A stretch of DNA of 64,000 nucleotides from Streptomyces albicerus (GTDB lineage Bacteria; Actinomycetota; Actinomycetes; Streptomycetales; Streptomycetaceae): assembly GCF_008905045.1 (NCBI RefSeq), contig NZ_VWMY01000002.1, positions 14,083 to 78,082 of the forward strand. The letters are read 5' to 3'. The position numbers and the translations under genes are program-made. Shown piece after piece: positions 26,516-36,368 of this stretch; the first letter of the stretch is position 1; each line of letters opens with the position of its first letter. The notes beneath the pieces are model-generated. The model worked only from the letters and a program-made list of their open reading frames with translations. It was not told where the DNA came from and did no database searches.

Positions 26516-29500
26516 ATGCATGACGACCGCAGCCTGGTCGAAGCCCGCCTCAAGCGCGTCCTCGACGAGCGCATACGACCCGCCGTGTACCCCGAGTCCG
26601 TACCGCTGGAGGTGGCGGTGTGGCATGCGCCCGGCGAGCCGGTGCCGGTCGCCGAAGGACTGGCGGCCGAGCCCTCGCCGGTGGCGGTCGGCGACAGGTG
26701 GGGTGCTCCCTGGGGCACCAGCTGGTTCCGCGTGACCGGGACCGTGCCCCGGGAGTGGGCCGGGAAGACCGTCGAGGCGCTCCTCGACCTCGGCTTCGAC
26801 GAGAACATGCCCGGCTTCCAGTGCGAGGGCCTCGTCTACCGGCCCGACGGCACCCCCGTGAAAGGCCTCAACCCCCGCAACCAGTGGGTGCGGATCGGTG
26901 CGCCCGTCGAGGGCGGTGAGGAGGTGCGGCTGCACATCGAGGCCGCGTCCAACCCCGTCATCCTCGACTACCACCCCTTCCTGCCCACGCAGTTGGGCGA
27001 CAAGGAGACGGCGGGCAGCGAACCGCAGTACAAGCTGGAGCGGATGGACCTCGCCGTCCTCGACGAGACGGTGTGGCAGCTCGTCCTCGACCTGGAGGTG
27101 CTCGGCGAGCTGATGGCCGAGCTGCCGGTGGAGTCCGCGCGGCGCTGGGACATTCTGCGGGCGATCGAGAAGGCCCTTGACGCCGTGGACCTCCAGGACG
27201 TGGGTGGCACGGCCGCCGCGGCCCGCTCGCACCTCGAAGGCGTGCTGGCGGCCCCCGCCGTCCCCTCCGCCCACCGCATCAGCGCCGTCGGCCACGCGCA
27301 CATCGACTCGGCCTGGCTGTGGCCGCTGCGCGAGACCGTACGCAAGGTCGCCCGGACCACGTCCAACATGACCGCCCTGCTGGAGGACGAGCCGGACTTC
27401 GTCTTCGCCATGTCGCAGGCCCAGCAGTGGGCCTGGGTGAAGGAGCACCGGCCCGAGGTGTGGGCCCGGGTGAAGAAGGCCGTGGCCGACGGGAGGTTCG
27501 TTCCGGCCGGCGGCATGTGGGTGGAGTCGGACACCAACATGCCCGGCTCGGAGGCGATGGCCCGTCAGTTCGTGCACGGCAAGCGGTTCTTCCTCGACGA
27601 GTTCGGCATCGAGAACGACGAGGCGTGGCTGCCCGACACCTTCGGCTTCGCCGCCGGACTGCCGCAGATCATCAAGGCGGCCGGCTCCAAGTGGCTGCTG
27701 ACGCAGAAGATCTCGTGGTCGCAGACCAACAAGTTCCCGCACCACACCTTCCGGTGGGAGGGCATCGACGGCACGCGGATCTTCACCCACTTCCCGCCCG
27801 TGGACACGTACAACTGCTCCATGAAGGGGAGCGAAATCGCCCACGCGGCAAGCAACTTCAAGGACAAGGGCGTCGCCCGGCACTCCCTCGCGCCCACCGG
27901 CTGGGGCGACGGTGGCGGCGGCACGACCCGCGAGATGGTCGCCAAGGCGGCCCGTATGCGGGACCTCGAAGGCTCGGCGACCGTGGTCTGGGAGACCCCG
28001 GAGAAGTTCTTCGAGAAGGCGGAGGCCGAGTACCCCAACGCCCCTGTGTGGGTGGGCGAGTTGTACCTGGAGCTGCATCGCGCCACGCTCACCAGCCAGG
28101 CCAGGACCAAGCAGGGCAACCGGCGCAGCGAACACCTCCTGCGCGAGGCCGAACTGTGGGCGGCGACCGCCGCGGTCCGGACCGGATTCCCCTACCCGTA
28201 CGAGGAGTTGGACCGCCTCTGGAAGACGGTGCTGCTCCACCAGTTCCACGACATCCTGCCCGGCTCGTCCATCGCCTGGGTGCACCGCGAGGCCCGTAAG
28301 ACCTACGAGGCCGTCGCCGAGGCCCTGAACGGCATCATCGACGCAGCCCAGCGCGCCCTGGCCGGTGAGGGGTCGACCGCCCTCGTCTTCAACTCGGCGC
28401 CGCACACCCGCGACGGGGTGCCCGCCGGCGGCGCACGGACCCCGGCCGTCGGTGGCGAGTGCACGCTGGTGCCGCGTACGGACGGCGGCTATGTGCTGGA
28501 CAACGGACGGCTGCGGGTCGAGATCGACGCACGCGGACTCGTGGTCTCCGCGTTCGACCTCGCCGCGGACCGCGAGACCCTCGCGCCCGGCGAGGCGGCC
28601 AATCTGCTCCAGCTCCACCCCGACTTCCCCAACATGTGGGACGCCTGGGACGTCGACGAGTTCTATCGGAACACGGTCACCGACCTGGTGGACGCCGACG
28701 AGGTCGTCCCCGGCGAGGACGGCGTCTCGGTGCGGATCGTGCGGAACTTCGGCGCGTCGAGGGTCGCACAGACACTGTCGCTCGCGCCGGGGGAGTGGCG
28801 GCTCGACATCGACACCGAGGTCGACTGGCACGAGACGGAGAAGTTCCTGAAGCTGGCCTTCCCGCTCGACGTGCACGCCGAACGGTACGCGTCCGAGACG
28901 CAGTTCGGGCACTTCTTCCGGCCGACGCACACCAACACGTCCTGGGAGGCCGCCAAGTTCGAGGCCTGCAACCACCGGTTCGTCCACATGGAGGAGCCCG
29001 GCTGGGGCGTCGCCGTCGTCAACGACTCGACGTACGGCCATGACGTGACGCGTACGGTGCGCGACGACGGCGGTACGACCACCACGGTCCGCGTCTCGCT
29101 GCTCCGTGCTCCGCGCTTCCCCGACCCCGAGACCGACCAGGGTGTCCACCGCTTCCGGCACGCGCTGGTGCCCGGTGCCGGGATCGGCGACGCGGTGCGC
29201 GAGGGGTGGCGGATCAATCTGCCCGAGCGGAGGGTCGTCGACGGGGCCTCGGAGGTCGCGCCTCTGGTGACCGTCGCACAGGACGCGGTCGTGATCACCG
29301 CGGTGAAGCTCGCCGACGACGGCAGCGGTGACGTGATCGTCCGCTTCCACGAGTCACGCGGCGGGCGCAGCCGGGCCACCCTCACGGCGGGCTTCGAGAT
29401 CGCGGCCGTCACGGTCACGGATCTGCTGGAACGGCCCCTGCCAGAGGCCACGACACCGGAACAGGACGGCCGGCGCATCACACTGAAGCTGCGCCCCTTC

Positions 29501-29533
29501 GAGCTGGTGACGCTGCGCTTGAAACGAGCCTGA
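26516..29533 (+). CDS. cytosolic GH38 alpha-mannosidase
   Basis: A 1,005-residue retaining alpha-mannosidase without a signal peptide. The zinc-binding signature VGHAHIDSAWLWP includes H262 and D264. The nucleophile is D374 in WLPDTFGFAAGLPQI, and HQFHDILPGSSIAWVH holds the downstream zinc His and mid-domain signature. The C-terminal beta domains run to the last strand FELVTLRLKRA. It would remove alpha-linked mannose residues from imported N-glycan fragments. The ATG at 26516 follows a GTTACGGAG sequence. It is the last gene of the transporter-GH5-GH85 operon and ends at a GC-rich hairpin repeat. Confidence 0.93.
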   Translation: MHDDRSLVEARLKRVLDERIRPAVYPESVPLEVAVWHAPGEPVPVAEGLAAEPSPVAVGDRWGAPWGTSWFRVTGTVPREWAGKTVEALLDLGFDENMPGFQCEGLVYRPDGTPVKGLNPRNQWVRIGAPVEGGEEVRLHIEAASNPVILDYHPFLPTQLGDKETAGSEPQYKLERMDLAVLDETVWQLVLDLEVLGELMAELPVESARRWDILRAIEKALDAVDLQDVGGTAAAARSHLEGVLAAPAVPSAHRISAVGHAHIDSAWLWPLRETVRKVARTTSNMTALLEDEPDFVFAMSQAQQWAWVKEHRPEVWARVKKAVADGRFVPAGGMWVESDTNMPGSEAMARQFVHGKRFFLDEFGIENDEAWLPDTFGFAAGLPQIIKAAGSKWLLTQKISWSQTNKFPHHTFRWEGIDGTRIFTHFPPVDTYNCSMKGSEIAHAASNFKDKGVARHSLAPTGWGDGGGGTTREMVAKAARMRDLEGSATVVWETPEKFFEKAEAEYPNAPVWVGELYLELHRATLTSQARTKQGNRRSEHLLREAELWAATAAVRTGFPYPYEELDRLWKTVLLHQFHDILPGSSIAWVHREARKTYEAVAEALNGIIDAAQRALAGEGSTALVFNSAPHTRDGVPAGGARTPAVGGECTLVPRTDGGYVLDNGRLRVEIDARGLVVSAFDLAADRETLAPGEAANLLQLHPDFPNMWDAWDVDEFYRNTVTDLVDADEVVPGEDGVSVRIVRNFGASRVAQTLSLAPGEWRLDIDTEVDWHETEKFLKLAFPLDVHAERYASETQFGHFFRPTHTNTSWEAAKFEACNHRFVHMEEPGWGVAVVNDSTYGHDVTRTVRDDGGTTTTVRVSLLRAPRFPDPETDQGVHRFRHALVPGAGIGDAVREGWRINLPERRVVDGASEVAPLVTVAQDAVVITAVKLADDGSGDVIVRFHESRGGRSRATLTAGFEIAAVTVTDLLERPLPEATTPEQDGRRITLKLRPFELVTLRLKRA

Positions 29534-29541
29534 GGCATCGC

Positions 29542-29620
29542 GCCCCGCGCCCCTCAGGGGCGCGGGGCTGTGACATATGCGGCTCCGCCGCGTGGGCGCG
29601 ATCAACCCCCACCGGCCCGC
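29542..29620 (+). repeat. dispersed intergenic repeat, copy 4 (long variant); also terminator
   Basis: Begins with a perfect 11-bp stem CCCCGCGCCCC (29543-29553)/GGGGCGCGGGG (29557-29567) with loop TCA, a likely terminator 10 bases after the GH38 stop. It continues CTGTGACATATGCGGCTCCG, then CCGCGTGGGCGCGATCA, and ends ACCGGCCCGC. The CTGTGACA to GCGGAGCC insert distinguishes this variant from the short form. The only other long copy is at 43535-43607, inverted. Confidence 0.8.
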
Positions 29621-29649
29621 GGCTTCATCACCACGGACCCAGCCCCACC

Positions 29650-29680
29650 CCCAGCTCCAGCCCCTAAGGCTGGAGCTGGG
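29650..29680 (-). terminator. terminator at the 3' end of gntR
   Basis: CCCAGCTCCAGCC (29650-29662) and GGCTGGAGCTGGG (29668-29680) form a perfect 13-bp stem with a 5-base loop. The stem overlaps the last codons of the GntR gene, whose TAG stop lies in the loop. Confidence 0.75.
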
Positions 29681-30386
29681 TCCGCAGCCACTGCTCCACC
29701 TCGCCCACGTGGGAGGCCGCGGCCGCGCGGGCCGCCTCCGGGTCGTGGGCGACGAGCGCGCGATGGATCGCGGCATGCTCCCGCCGGGTGCGCTCGAACG
29801 CACCCTCCTCCTGGTACCCGCGCCAGACCCGCGCGCGGAACGTGCGCGAGGACAGGCCCTCCAGGATGGCCGCCATCGTGTCGTTGCCGGCCGAGGCCAC
29901 GATGGCGCGGTGGAAGGCCAGGTCGTGGGAGAGGATCTCCTCGGGGTCGTCCGTCGCGTTCATGGCCGTCAAGTGCTTCTCCACTTCGGCCAGTTGGTCG
30001 GCGGAGATCCGTGCGGCCGCCAGCGCGGTCGCGGTCGACTCCAGGATCCTCCGCACTTCGAGCAGTTCGACCAGGCGCGGGCCGCGGGAGAGGTCCGCGA
30101 CCACTCCGAAGGTCTCCAGCAGATCCCCGGCCTCCAACTGCGTGACGTAGATCCCGGACCCGTGCCGGGCCTCCAGGACACCCAGGACCGTGAGCGCCCG
30201 GATCGCCTCGCGCATCGAGCTGCGTGAGATGCCCAGCTGGGTCGCGAGATCACGCTCGGTCGGCAGTCGCGCGCCCGGTTCCAGACGGCCCTCGCCGATC
30301 ATCGCCTTGATCTGGTCTATGGCGCGCTGCGTCACGGTGCCCTTCTGCGGGGCCGTCGTCGTCCCCTGGGGCAGGCTCTCGTCCAT
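29664..30386 (-). CDS. GntR/FadR-family regulator of the fucose operon
   Basis: A 240-residue regulator. The N-terminal winged helix shows RLPTERDLATQLGISRSS and MREAIRALTVLGVLEARHG. The C-terminal all-helical FCD ligand domain carries the metal/ligand residues in SHDLAFHRAIVASAGN and EHAAIHRALVAHD. It is divergent from the ribose-type transporter and fucose genes, and likely represses them until L-fucose or an intermediate binds. A cluster of GTGGTC/ACCAC half-sites lies just upstream of its start (30423-30444). The ATG at 30386 opens with a short unstructured lead (MDESLPQGTTTA) before the DNA-binding domain. Confidence 0.92.
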   Translation of the reverse strand: MDESLPQGTTTAPQKGTVTQRAIDQIKAMIGEGRLEPGARLPTERDLATQLGISRSSMREAIRALTVLGVLEARHGSGIYVTQLEAGDLLETFGVVADLSRGPRLVELLEVRRILESTATALAAARISADQLAEVEKHLTAMNATDDPEEILSHDLAFHRAIVASAGNDTMAAILEGLSSRTFRARVWRGYQEEGAFERTRREHAAIHRALVAHDPEAARAAAASHVGEVEQWLRTQLQP

Positions 30387-30422
30387 GCCGCATCCTCCCG
30401 TCGCCCGGTGCGCCGCAGTCTA

Positions 30423-30501
30423 ACCACTCAGGTGGTCGGACCACTACGCATCGAAACAGTGAAAAATTGGGGGCAAGGGGTGTTGTGAAGGGGAAGTGGT
30501 C
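30423..30501. promoter_or_regulatory. GntR operator cluster in the divergent promoter region
   Basis: ACCAC (30423-30427), GTGGT (30432-30436) and ACCAC (30440-30444, read through GTGGTCGGACCAC 30432-30444) form two overlapping palindromes. A further half-site GTGGTC lies at 30496-30501, followed by the A/T-rich TGATAAATATG that may be a -10 region for the transporter. The GTGGTC-N-GACCAC form fits FadR-type operators. Confidence 0.65.
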
Positions 30502-30552
30502 TGATAAATATGCGTGGCACCTGCTCGATCACGCTCAATGAGGAGCCGATAG

Positions 30553-31638
30553 ATGGCCGGCAGAACAGTGCGGTACCGGAACGGACGAAGCACCTCGCGG
30601 GCGATACGTGCGGTGGCTGCGGCCGCCTGCGCCACCCTCGTGCTCGCGGCTTGCGGCAGCACCAAGGACAACGTCGCCTCCGACGGTGACGGCGGAGGCG
30701 ACGGCAGCGGCAAGGTCGGGGTGATCCTGCCCCTGCTGACCTCGCCGTTCTGGCAGTCGTACAACGACTACGTACCGAAGATGGCGAAGACCGAGGACGT
30801 CGACGCCCTCAAGACCGTGAACTCCAACAGCGATCCCTCGCAGCAGATCACGGACATCAACAACCAGCTCAACCAGGGCGTGAAGGGCCTCGTCGTGGCG
30901 CCCCTCGACAGCGCCGCGATCTCCGCCGGGCTCGACCAGGCCGAGCGCAAGGGCGTGCCCGTGGTCGCCGTGGACGTGGCGCCCGAGAAGGGCAAGGTCG
31001 CGATGGTCGTACGGGCCAACAACGTCGCGTACGGCGAGAAGGCCTGCGAGTACCTCGGCAAGCAGATCCCCTCGGGCAAGGTCGTGCAGATCATGGGCGA
31101 TCTGGCCTCGGTCAACGGCCGTGACCGCTCCGAGGCCTTCCGGACCTGCGTCAAGAAGAACTACCCGAAGCTGAAGGTCCTGGAGATCCCCGCCAAGTGG
31201 GAGTCCGACACGGCCGCCTCCAAGCTGGACACGCTCCTCAACGCCAATCCGGACATCAAGGGCATCTACATGCAGGCGGGCGGCGTCTACCTCGCGCCCA
31301 CGCTGCAGACCCTCAAGTCCAAGGGGCTGCTGAAGAAGGCCGGCGAGAAGGGCCACATCACGATCGTCTCGAACGACGGCATCCCGCAGGAGTACGACGC
31401 CATCCGCAAGGGCCAGATCGACGCCACCGTCTCGCAGCCCGCCGACCTGTACGCCAAGTACGGCATGTACTACATCAAGGCGGCGATGGAGGGGAAGACG
31501 TTCGAGCCGGGCCCGACCGACCACAACTCCGAGATCGTCAAGCTGCCCAGCGGCATCCTCGAGGACCAGCTGCCTGCGCCGCTGGTGACCAAGGACAACG
31601 TCGACGACCCCGAGCTCTGGGGAAACACGGTCGGATGA
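30553..31638 (+). CDS. ribose-type sugar-binding lipoprotein (probable L-fucose binding)
   Basis: A 361-residue type-1 periplasmic-binding-protein (RbsB/RhaS-like) with lipoprotein signal ending LAAC (Cys34). VGVILPLLTSPFWQSYN, VKGLVVAPLDSAAIS, VVAVDVAP and HITIVSNDGIPQEYDAIRKG are characteristic of pentose/deoxyhexose-binding members. The ATG at 30553 has TGAGGAG about 7 bases upstream. It is the first gene of a tightly packed operon with an ATPase, a permease and L-fucose pathway enzymes. L-fucose is therefore the best substrate guess, though rhamnose or another 6-deoxysugar is possible. Confidence 0.9.
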   Translation: MAGRTVRYRNGRSTSRAIRAVAAAACATLVLAACGSTKDNVASDGDGGGDGSGKVGVILPLLTSPFWQSYNDYVPKMAKTEDVDALKTVNSNSDPSQQITDINNQLNQGVKGLVVAPLDSAAISAGLDQAERKGVPVVAVDVAPEKGKVAMVVRANNVAYGEKACEYLGKQIPSGKVVQIMGDLASVNGRDRSEAFRTCVKKNYPKLKVLEIPAKWESDTAASKLDTLLNANPDIKGIYMQAGGVYLAPTLQTLKSKGLLKKAGEKGHITIVSNDGIPQEYDAIRKGQIDATVSQPADLYAKYGMYYIKAAMEGKTFEPGPTDHNSEIVKLPSGILEDQLPAPLVTKDNVDDPELWGNTVG

Positions 31639-33134
31639 GCACACCACTCGTTGAGGCGCGAGGGATAGCCAAGCGGTACGGCCCCACCGTCGCCCTCGCC
31701 GACGGACAGTTGACCGTGCACGCGGGCGAGTCCCACGCCCTCGTCGGCCGCAACGGCGCGGGCAAGTCCACCCTCGTCACCGTCCTCACCGGACTCCAGG
31801 CCCCCGACGAGGGAACGGTCAGCTTCGACGGCGAGCCCGCGCCCCCACTCGCCGACCGCGACGCCTGGCGCCGCAAGGTGGCCTGCGTCTACCAGCGGCC
31901 CACCGTCGTTCCCGAGCTGACGGTCGCCGAGAACCTCTTCATCAACCGGCAGCCGCAGGGCCGCGGCGGCTTCATCAGCTGGCGCCGGCTGAAGACGGAG
32001 GCCGCCGAGGTCCTTCAGACCTGGGACGTCCACGTCGACCCGGAGGCGCGGACCGCCGATCTCAAGGTCGAGGACCGCCAAATGGTGGAGATCGCCCGGG
32101 CGTTGAGCTTCGGCGCCCGGTTCATCGTCCTCGACGAACCGACCGCGCAGCTCGACAACCGGGAGATCGAGCGCCTCTTCACGCGCATGCGCGCGCTCCA
32201 GGAGTCGGGCGTCACGTTCCTGTTCATCTCGCACCACCTCCAAGAGGTGTACGAGGTGTGCCAGACCGTGACGGTCCTGCGGGACGCCCGCTGGATCACC
32301 ACGGCACCGGTGGCCGAGCTGCCGCGGGCCGCGCTGGTGGAGGCCATGGCGGGTGAGTCGATCGCCGCCGTGGAGGAGAAGGCCGCCCGTGGGGAGGTGG
32401 AGGACGGCGCGCCCGTCGTGCTCGAGGCCAAGGGGCTCACGTCGGAGTCGTACGAGAGCGTCGACCTGACCGTCCGCGGTGGCGAGGTCGTCGGCCTCGC
32501 CGGATCCAGCGGCAGCGGCAAGATCGAGCTCGCCGAGTCCTTCGCGGGGCTGCACACGCCGACCGGCGGCAGTGCCCAACTGGTCGGCAGGCGGCTGCCG
32601 TTCGGCGATGTGACGGCCGCCCTGCGGGCCGGCGTCGGCTGCGTCCCGCGCGACCGGCACGACCAGGGCCTCGTCTTCGGTATGACCGTCGGTGACAACG
32701 CCACGATGAGCGTCCTGGACCGTCTCGGCCGGTACGGATTCGTCGGTACCGACCGCAGACGGGGCTTCGCGGACGAGCTGATCGAGCGCCTCGACATCCA
32801 CACCGAGGGGCCCGACCAGCCCGTCTCCGACCTCTCCGGCGGCAACGCGCAGAAGGTGGTGATGGCCCGTGCCCTCGCCTCCGACCCCCGGCTGCTCGTC
32901 CTGATCAACCCCACCGCCGGCGTCGACGTGAAGTCCAAGGAGTCCCTGCTGTCGCGCATGGACTCGGCCCGGGACGACGGCACCGCCGTCCTCGTCGTCT
33001 CCGACGAACTCGACGACCTGCGCCGCTGCGACCGCGTTCTCGTCCTCTTCCACGGCCGTGTCGTCGCCGAGCACGCGGCGGGCTGGCGCGACCACGAGCT
33101 GATCGCCTCAATCGAAGGAGTGGACCATGGCTGA
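31635..33134 (+). CDS. sugar ABC transporter ATPase (RbsA-type, second half degenerate)
   Basis: A 499-residue duplicated ATPase. The first half is canonical (Walker A GRNGAGKST, Walker B FIVLDEPTAQL) with a variant signature LKVEDRQMVEIARAL. The second half has Walker A GSSGSGKIE, an intact LSGGNAQKVVMARAL signature, and Walker B LLVLINPTAGVDV. There the usual Asp-Glu pair is replaced by Ile-Asn, so the second site has lost its catalytic Glu. RbsA-type second domains are usually less active but normally keep the D-E pair. ATG 31635 overlaps the binding-protein stop (ATGA). Confidence 0.93.
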   Translation: MSTPLVEARGIAKRYGPTVALADGQLTVHAGESHALVGRNGAGKSTLVTVLTGLQAPDEGTVSFDGEPAPPLADRDAWRRKVACVYQRPTVVPELTVAENLFINRQPQGRGGFISWRRLKTEAAEVLQTWDVHVDPEARTADLKVEDRQMVEIARALSFGARFIVLDEPTAQLDNREIERLFTRMRALQESGVTFLFISHHLQEVYEVCQTVTVLRDARWITTAPVAELPRAALVEAMAGESIAAVEEKAARGEVEDGAPVVLEAKGLTSESYESVDLTVRGGEVVGLAGSSGSGKIELAESFAGLHTPTGGSAQLVGRRLPFGDVTAALRAGVGCVPRDRHDQGLVFGMTVGDNATMSVLDRLGRYGFVGTDRRRGFADELIERLDIHTEGPDQPVSDLSGGNAQKVVMARALASDPRLLVLINPTAGVDVKSKESLLSRMDSARDDGTAVLVVSDELDDLRRCDRVLVLFHGRVVAEHAAGWRDHELIASIEGVDHG

Positions 33135-34167
33135 CACGAAGGCCCCGTCGGCCTCGCCCGCCACCCCCGTCCGGCCGGTGAAGAAGAGCGCCGCCAACGC
33201 CAAGTCCGTACTCCTGCGCAGGGCACGCGAACTCGCCCTCGTACCCGCGCTGTTGCTGCTCCTCGTCCTCGGCGCGTTCGTCAACGACGCGTTCCTCACC
33301 GAGCAGAACCTGATCTCCATCCTGGGCGCCTCGGCCGCGCTCGCGATGGTCGTGCTCGCAGAATCGCTGGTGCTCATCACCGGCAAGTTCGACCTCTCCC
33401 TGGAGTCGGTCGTCGGCATCGCGCCCGCCGTCGGCGCGCTGCTGCTCCTGCCCGCCGCACAGTCCGGCTGGGGCACGGAACTGCCGGCCGGGCTCGCCCT
33501 GCTCGCGATCCTCGTCGTGGGCGCGATCATCGGCGGCTTCAACGGCATCCTCGTCGTGAAGTTCAAGCTCAACGCGTTCATCGTGACGCTCGCGATGCTG
33601 ATCATCCTGCGCGGTCTACTGGTCGGGGCGACCAAGGGCAAGACGCTGTTCGGGATGCCCGACGCCTTCTACACGCTGGCCACCACCACCTTCCTGACCG
33701 TGCCCATCTCGGTGTGGCTGGCGGCGGCCGCGTTCGGCGTCGCGGGATTCGTCCTCAAGTACCACCGCTGGGGGCGCGCCCTGTACGCGATCGGCGGCAA
33801 CGCGGACGCGGCACGCGCGGCCGGCATCCGCGTCGAGCGCGTGATGCTCGGCGTGTTCATCATCGCGGGGACGCTCGCGGCGGTGGGCGGCCTGATGCAG
33901 ACCGGCTATGTGGGCGCGATCAACGCCAACCAGGGCCAGAACATGATCTTCACGGTGTTCGCGGCCGCGGTCATCGGCGGCATCAGCCTCGACGGCGGCA
34001 AGGGCACGATGTTCGGCGCCCTCACGGGCGTCCTCCTTCTTGGCGTCGTCCAGAACCTGCTCACCCTTGCGCAGGTTCCGTCCTTCTGGATCCAGGCCAT
34101 TTACGGAGGAATCATCCTGGTTGCCCTCATGATTGCCCGTGTGACGACCGGCCGGGCCCAGGACTGA
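33127..34167 (+). CDS. sugar ABC transporter permease (RbsC-type)
   Basis: A 346-residue membrane protein of the branched-chain/ribose permease family with 8-10 predicted helices ([16 protein letters not shown], then [16 protein letters not shown] with the family LTGGIDLS-like motif). [19 protein letters not shown] and [15 protein letters not shown] are diagnostic of RbsC homologues. The ATG at 33127 overlaps the ATPase gene by 8 bases. A Lys/Ala/Pro-rich 30-residue N-terminal extension precedes the first helix. With the two genes upstream it forms a complete importer. Confidence 0.93.
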   Translation: MADTKAPSASPATPVRPVKKSAANAKSVLLRRARELALVPALLLLLVLGAFVNDAFLTEQNLISILGASAALAMVVLAESLVLITGKFDLSLESVVGIAPAVGALLLLPAAQSGWGTELPAGLALLAILVVGAIIGGFNGILVVKFKLNAFIVTLAMLIILRGLLVGATKGKTLFGMPDAFYTLATTTFLTVPISVWLAAAAFGVAGFVLKYHRWGRALYAIGGNADAARAAGIRVERVMLGVFIIAGTLAAVGGLMQTGYVGAINANQGQNMIFTVFAAAVIGGISLDGGKGTMFGALTGVLLLGVVQNLLTLAQVPSFWIQAIYGGIILVALMIARVTTGRAQD

Positions 34168-34202
34168 GCCAGTGGCCGAGCCACTCACTGGCCCACTGGC
34201 TC
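34166..34202 (+). repeat. inverted repeat between transporter and fuconate dehydratase genes
   Basis: GAGCCAGTGG (34166-34175) and CCACTGGCTC (34193-34202) are perfect inverted repeats, with further CCACTC/CACTGG pairs inside. It lies in the only sizeable gap (88 bases) of the operon. It may form an attenuator-like hairpin or a protein-binding site; CCACTGGCTCA also occurs upstream of the GH20 gene. Confidence 0.5.
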
Positions 34203-34255
34203 AGCCACTCCTCCGACTTCGCGACCGTCCAAGTACCGGACCGAAAGGCCCTTCC

Positions 34256-35596
34256 GTGTCCTCATCTGCCGCCCGCATCACCGCGGTTGACACCTACGAC
34301 ATCCGCTTCCCGACCTCGCGCGAGCTCGACGGCTCCGACGCCATGAACCCGGACCCCGACTACTCGGCCGCGTACGTCATCCTGCGCACCGATGCGGCCG
34401 ACGGCCTGGCGGGGCACGGCTTCACCTTCACCATCGGGCGGGGCAACGATGTCCAGGTCGCCGCGATCCAGGCGCTGCGCCCGCACGTCGTGGGCCGGCC
34501 GGTGGACGAGCTGTGCGCGGACCCGGGGTCGCTGGTGCGGGACCTGACGGGGGACAGCCAACTGCGCTGGCTCGGGCCCGAGAAGGGCGTGATGCACATG
34601 GCGATCGGCGCCGTCGTCAACGCCGTCTGGGACCTCGCCGCCAAGCGCGCCCACAAGCCGCTGTGGCAGCTGCTCGTCGACGCCACCCCCGAATGGCTCG
34701 TCTCCCAGGTGGACTTCCGCTATATCGCGGACGTTCTCACCCCCGAGGACGCGCTCGAGCTGCTGCGCAAGGGCCGGGCGGGCGCCGCCGAGCGCACCGA
34801 GCTGCTGAGAGAGCGCGGCTTTCCCGGCTACACCACCTCACCCGGCTGGCTGGGCTACTCCGACGAGAAGCTCACCCGCCTCGCCCGCCAGGCCGTCGCC
34901 GACGGCTTCACCCAGATCAAGCTGAAGGTCGGCGCGGACCTCGCCGACGACGTACGCCGCTGCCGTGTGGCCCGTTCCGTCGTCGGCCCGGGCATCCGTA
35001 TCGCCATCGACGCCAACCAGCGCTGGAACGTCGACGAGGCCATCGAGTGGACCAGGGCGCTCGCCGAGTTCGACCCGTACTGGATCGAGGAGCCCACCAG
35101 CCCCGACGACGTCCTCGGCCACGCCGCGATCCGCAAGGCCGTCGCGCCGGTCAAGGTCGCCACCGGCGAGCACGTACAGAACCGCATCATCTTCAAGCAG
35201 CTGCTCCAGGCCGGCGCCATCGACGTCCTGCAGATCGACGCGGCCCGGGTCGGCGGCGTCAACGAGAACCTGGCGATCCTGCTCCTCGCGGCCAAGTTCG
35301 GCGTCCCCGTCTGCCCGCACGCGGGCGGCGTCGGGCTGTGCGAACTCGTCCAGCATCTCTCGATGTTCGACTACGTGGCGCTGTCCGGCACCACCGAGGA
35401 CCGCGTGATCGAATACGTGGACCATCTGCACGACCACTTCCTCGACCCGGTGGTGATCAGAGAGGGTCACTACATGGCACCCACGACACCGGGCTTCTCG
35501 GCCACCATGAAGCCGGAGTCCATCGCGGAGTTCACGTTCCCCGGCGGCACCTTCTGGGCCGCCGACCTCGACCGGCAGAAGGGGCAGGCGGCATGA
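34256..35596 (+). CDS. L-fuconate dehydratase (enolase superfamily)
   Basis: A 446-residue enolase-superfamily enzyme converting L-fuconate to 2-keto-3-deoxy-L-fuconate. The substrate loop and family mark [17 protein letters not shown] is present. Catalytic Lys residues lie in TQIKLKVG (about 225), metal ligands in [20 protein letters not shown] and [10 protein letters not shown], and the catalytic His in [13 protein letters not shown]. This combination matches fuconate dehydratases rather than mandelate racemase. The GTG at 34256 has GAAAGG 7 bases upstream. It starts the catabolic half of the operon and overlaps the following SDR (ATGA). Confidence 0.9.
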   Translation: MSSSAARITAVDTYDIRFPTSRELDGSDAMNPDPDYSAAYVILRTDAADGLAGHGFTFTIGRGNDVQVAAIQALRPHVVGRPVDELCADPGSLVRDLTGDSQLRWLGPEKGVMHMAIGAVVNAVWDLAAKRAHKPLWQLLVDATPEWLVSQVDFRYIADVLTPEDALELLRKGRAGAAERTELLRERGFPGYTTSPGWLGYSDEKLTRLARQAVADGFTQIKLKVGADLADDVRRCRVARSVVGPGIRIAIDANQRWNVDEAIEWTRALAEFDPYWIEEPTSPDDVLGHAAIRKAVAPVKVATGEHVQNRIIFKQLLQAGAIDVLQIDAARVGGVNENLAILLLAAKFGVPVCPHAGGVGLCELVQHLSMFDYVALSGTTEDRVIEYVDHLHDHFLDPVVIREGHYMAPTTPGFSATMKPESIAEFTFPGGTFWAADLDRQKGQAA

Positions 35597-36348
35597 GCGA
35601 CTTCGAGGGCCTCAAGGCGTTGGTGACGGGCGGCGCATCCGGTATCGGACGGGCCACCGCGGAACTCCTCGCCACCCGCGGCGCCCAGGTCGCCGTGCTC
35701 GACCTGGACCCCTCGTCGGTCGACAAGCCCCTGCTCGGCTACCAGGCCGACGTCACCGATGACGCGTCCGTACGCGCGGCCGTGGCCGCCGCCGTCGCCG
35801 ACCTGGGCGGACTCGACGTACTCATCAACAACGCGGGCATCGGCGCCCAGGGCACCGTCGAGGACAACGACGACGAGCAGTGGCACCGCGTGCTGGACGT
35901 CAACGTCGTCGGCATGGTCCGTACGGCTCGCGCGGCGCTGCCGCACCTGCGGGAGTCGTCGCGTGCCGCGATCGTGAACACCTGCTCCATCGCGGCCACC
36001 GCCGGCCTCCCGCAGCGCGCGCTCTACTCGGCGTCGAAGGGTGCCGTGCTGTCCCTCACCCTCGCCATGGCCGCCGACCACGTCCGCGAGGGCATCCGCG
36101 TCAACTGCGTGAACCCCGGCACCGTCGACACCCCGTGGGTCGGCCGCCTCCTGGACGCCGCACCCGACCCGGCCGCCGAACGGGCCGCCCTGGAGGCCCG
36201 CCAGCCCACCGGCCGTCTCGTCTCGGCATCCGAAGTGGCGGGCGCCATCGCCTACTTGGCGAGCCCGCTGTCCGGCGCGACCACCGGCACCGCACTCGCC
36301 GTGGACGGCGGAATGCAGGGGCTGCGACTGCGCCCGGTGGCCAAGTGA
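35593..36348 (+). CDS. SDR oxidoreductase, probable 2-keto-3-deoxy-L-fuconate dehydrogenase
   Basis: A 251-residue classical SDR: cofactor motif [10 protein letters not shown], a short beta-2 region ending LDLDPSSV (an Asp pattern favouring NAD), NNAGIGAQG, catalytic Ser in [10 protein letters not shown] and YSASKGAV, then [14 protein letters not shown]. In the non-phosphorylating L-fucose pathway this step oxidises 2-keto-3-deoxy-L-fuconate to the 2,4-diketo acid. Placement directly behind the dehydratase with an ATGA overlap supports this; an L-fucose dehydrogenase role is the alternative, but an aldo-keto reductase next door better fits that step. Confidence 0.8.
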   Translation: MSDFEGLKALVTGGASGIGRATAELLATRGAQVAVLDLDPSSVDKPLLGYQADVTDDASVRAAVAAAVADLGGLDVLINNAGIGAQGTVEDNDDEQWHRVLDVNVVGMVRTARAALPHLRESSRAAIVNTCSIAATAGLPQRALYSASKGAVLSLTLAMAADHVREGIRVNCVNPGTVDTPWVGRLLDAAPDPAAERAALEARQPTGRLVSASEVAGAIAYLASPLSGATTGTALAVDGGMQGLRLRPVAK

Positions 36349-36368
36349 GAGGGCCATTGAGCGGGCCG

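Noticed and set aside
26405..29350. A 981-codon open frame opposite the GH38 gene
   Set aside because: Same reason: it mirrors the alpha-mannosidase codons and has no recognisable fold.
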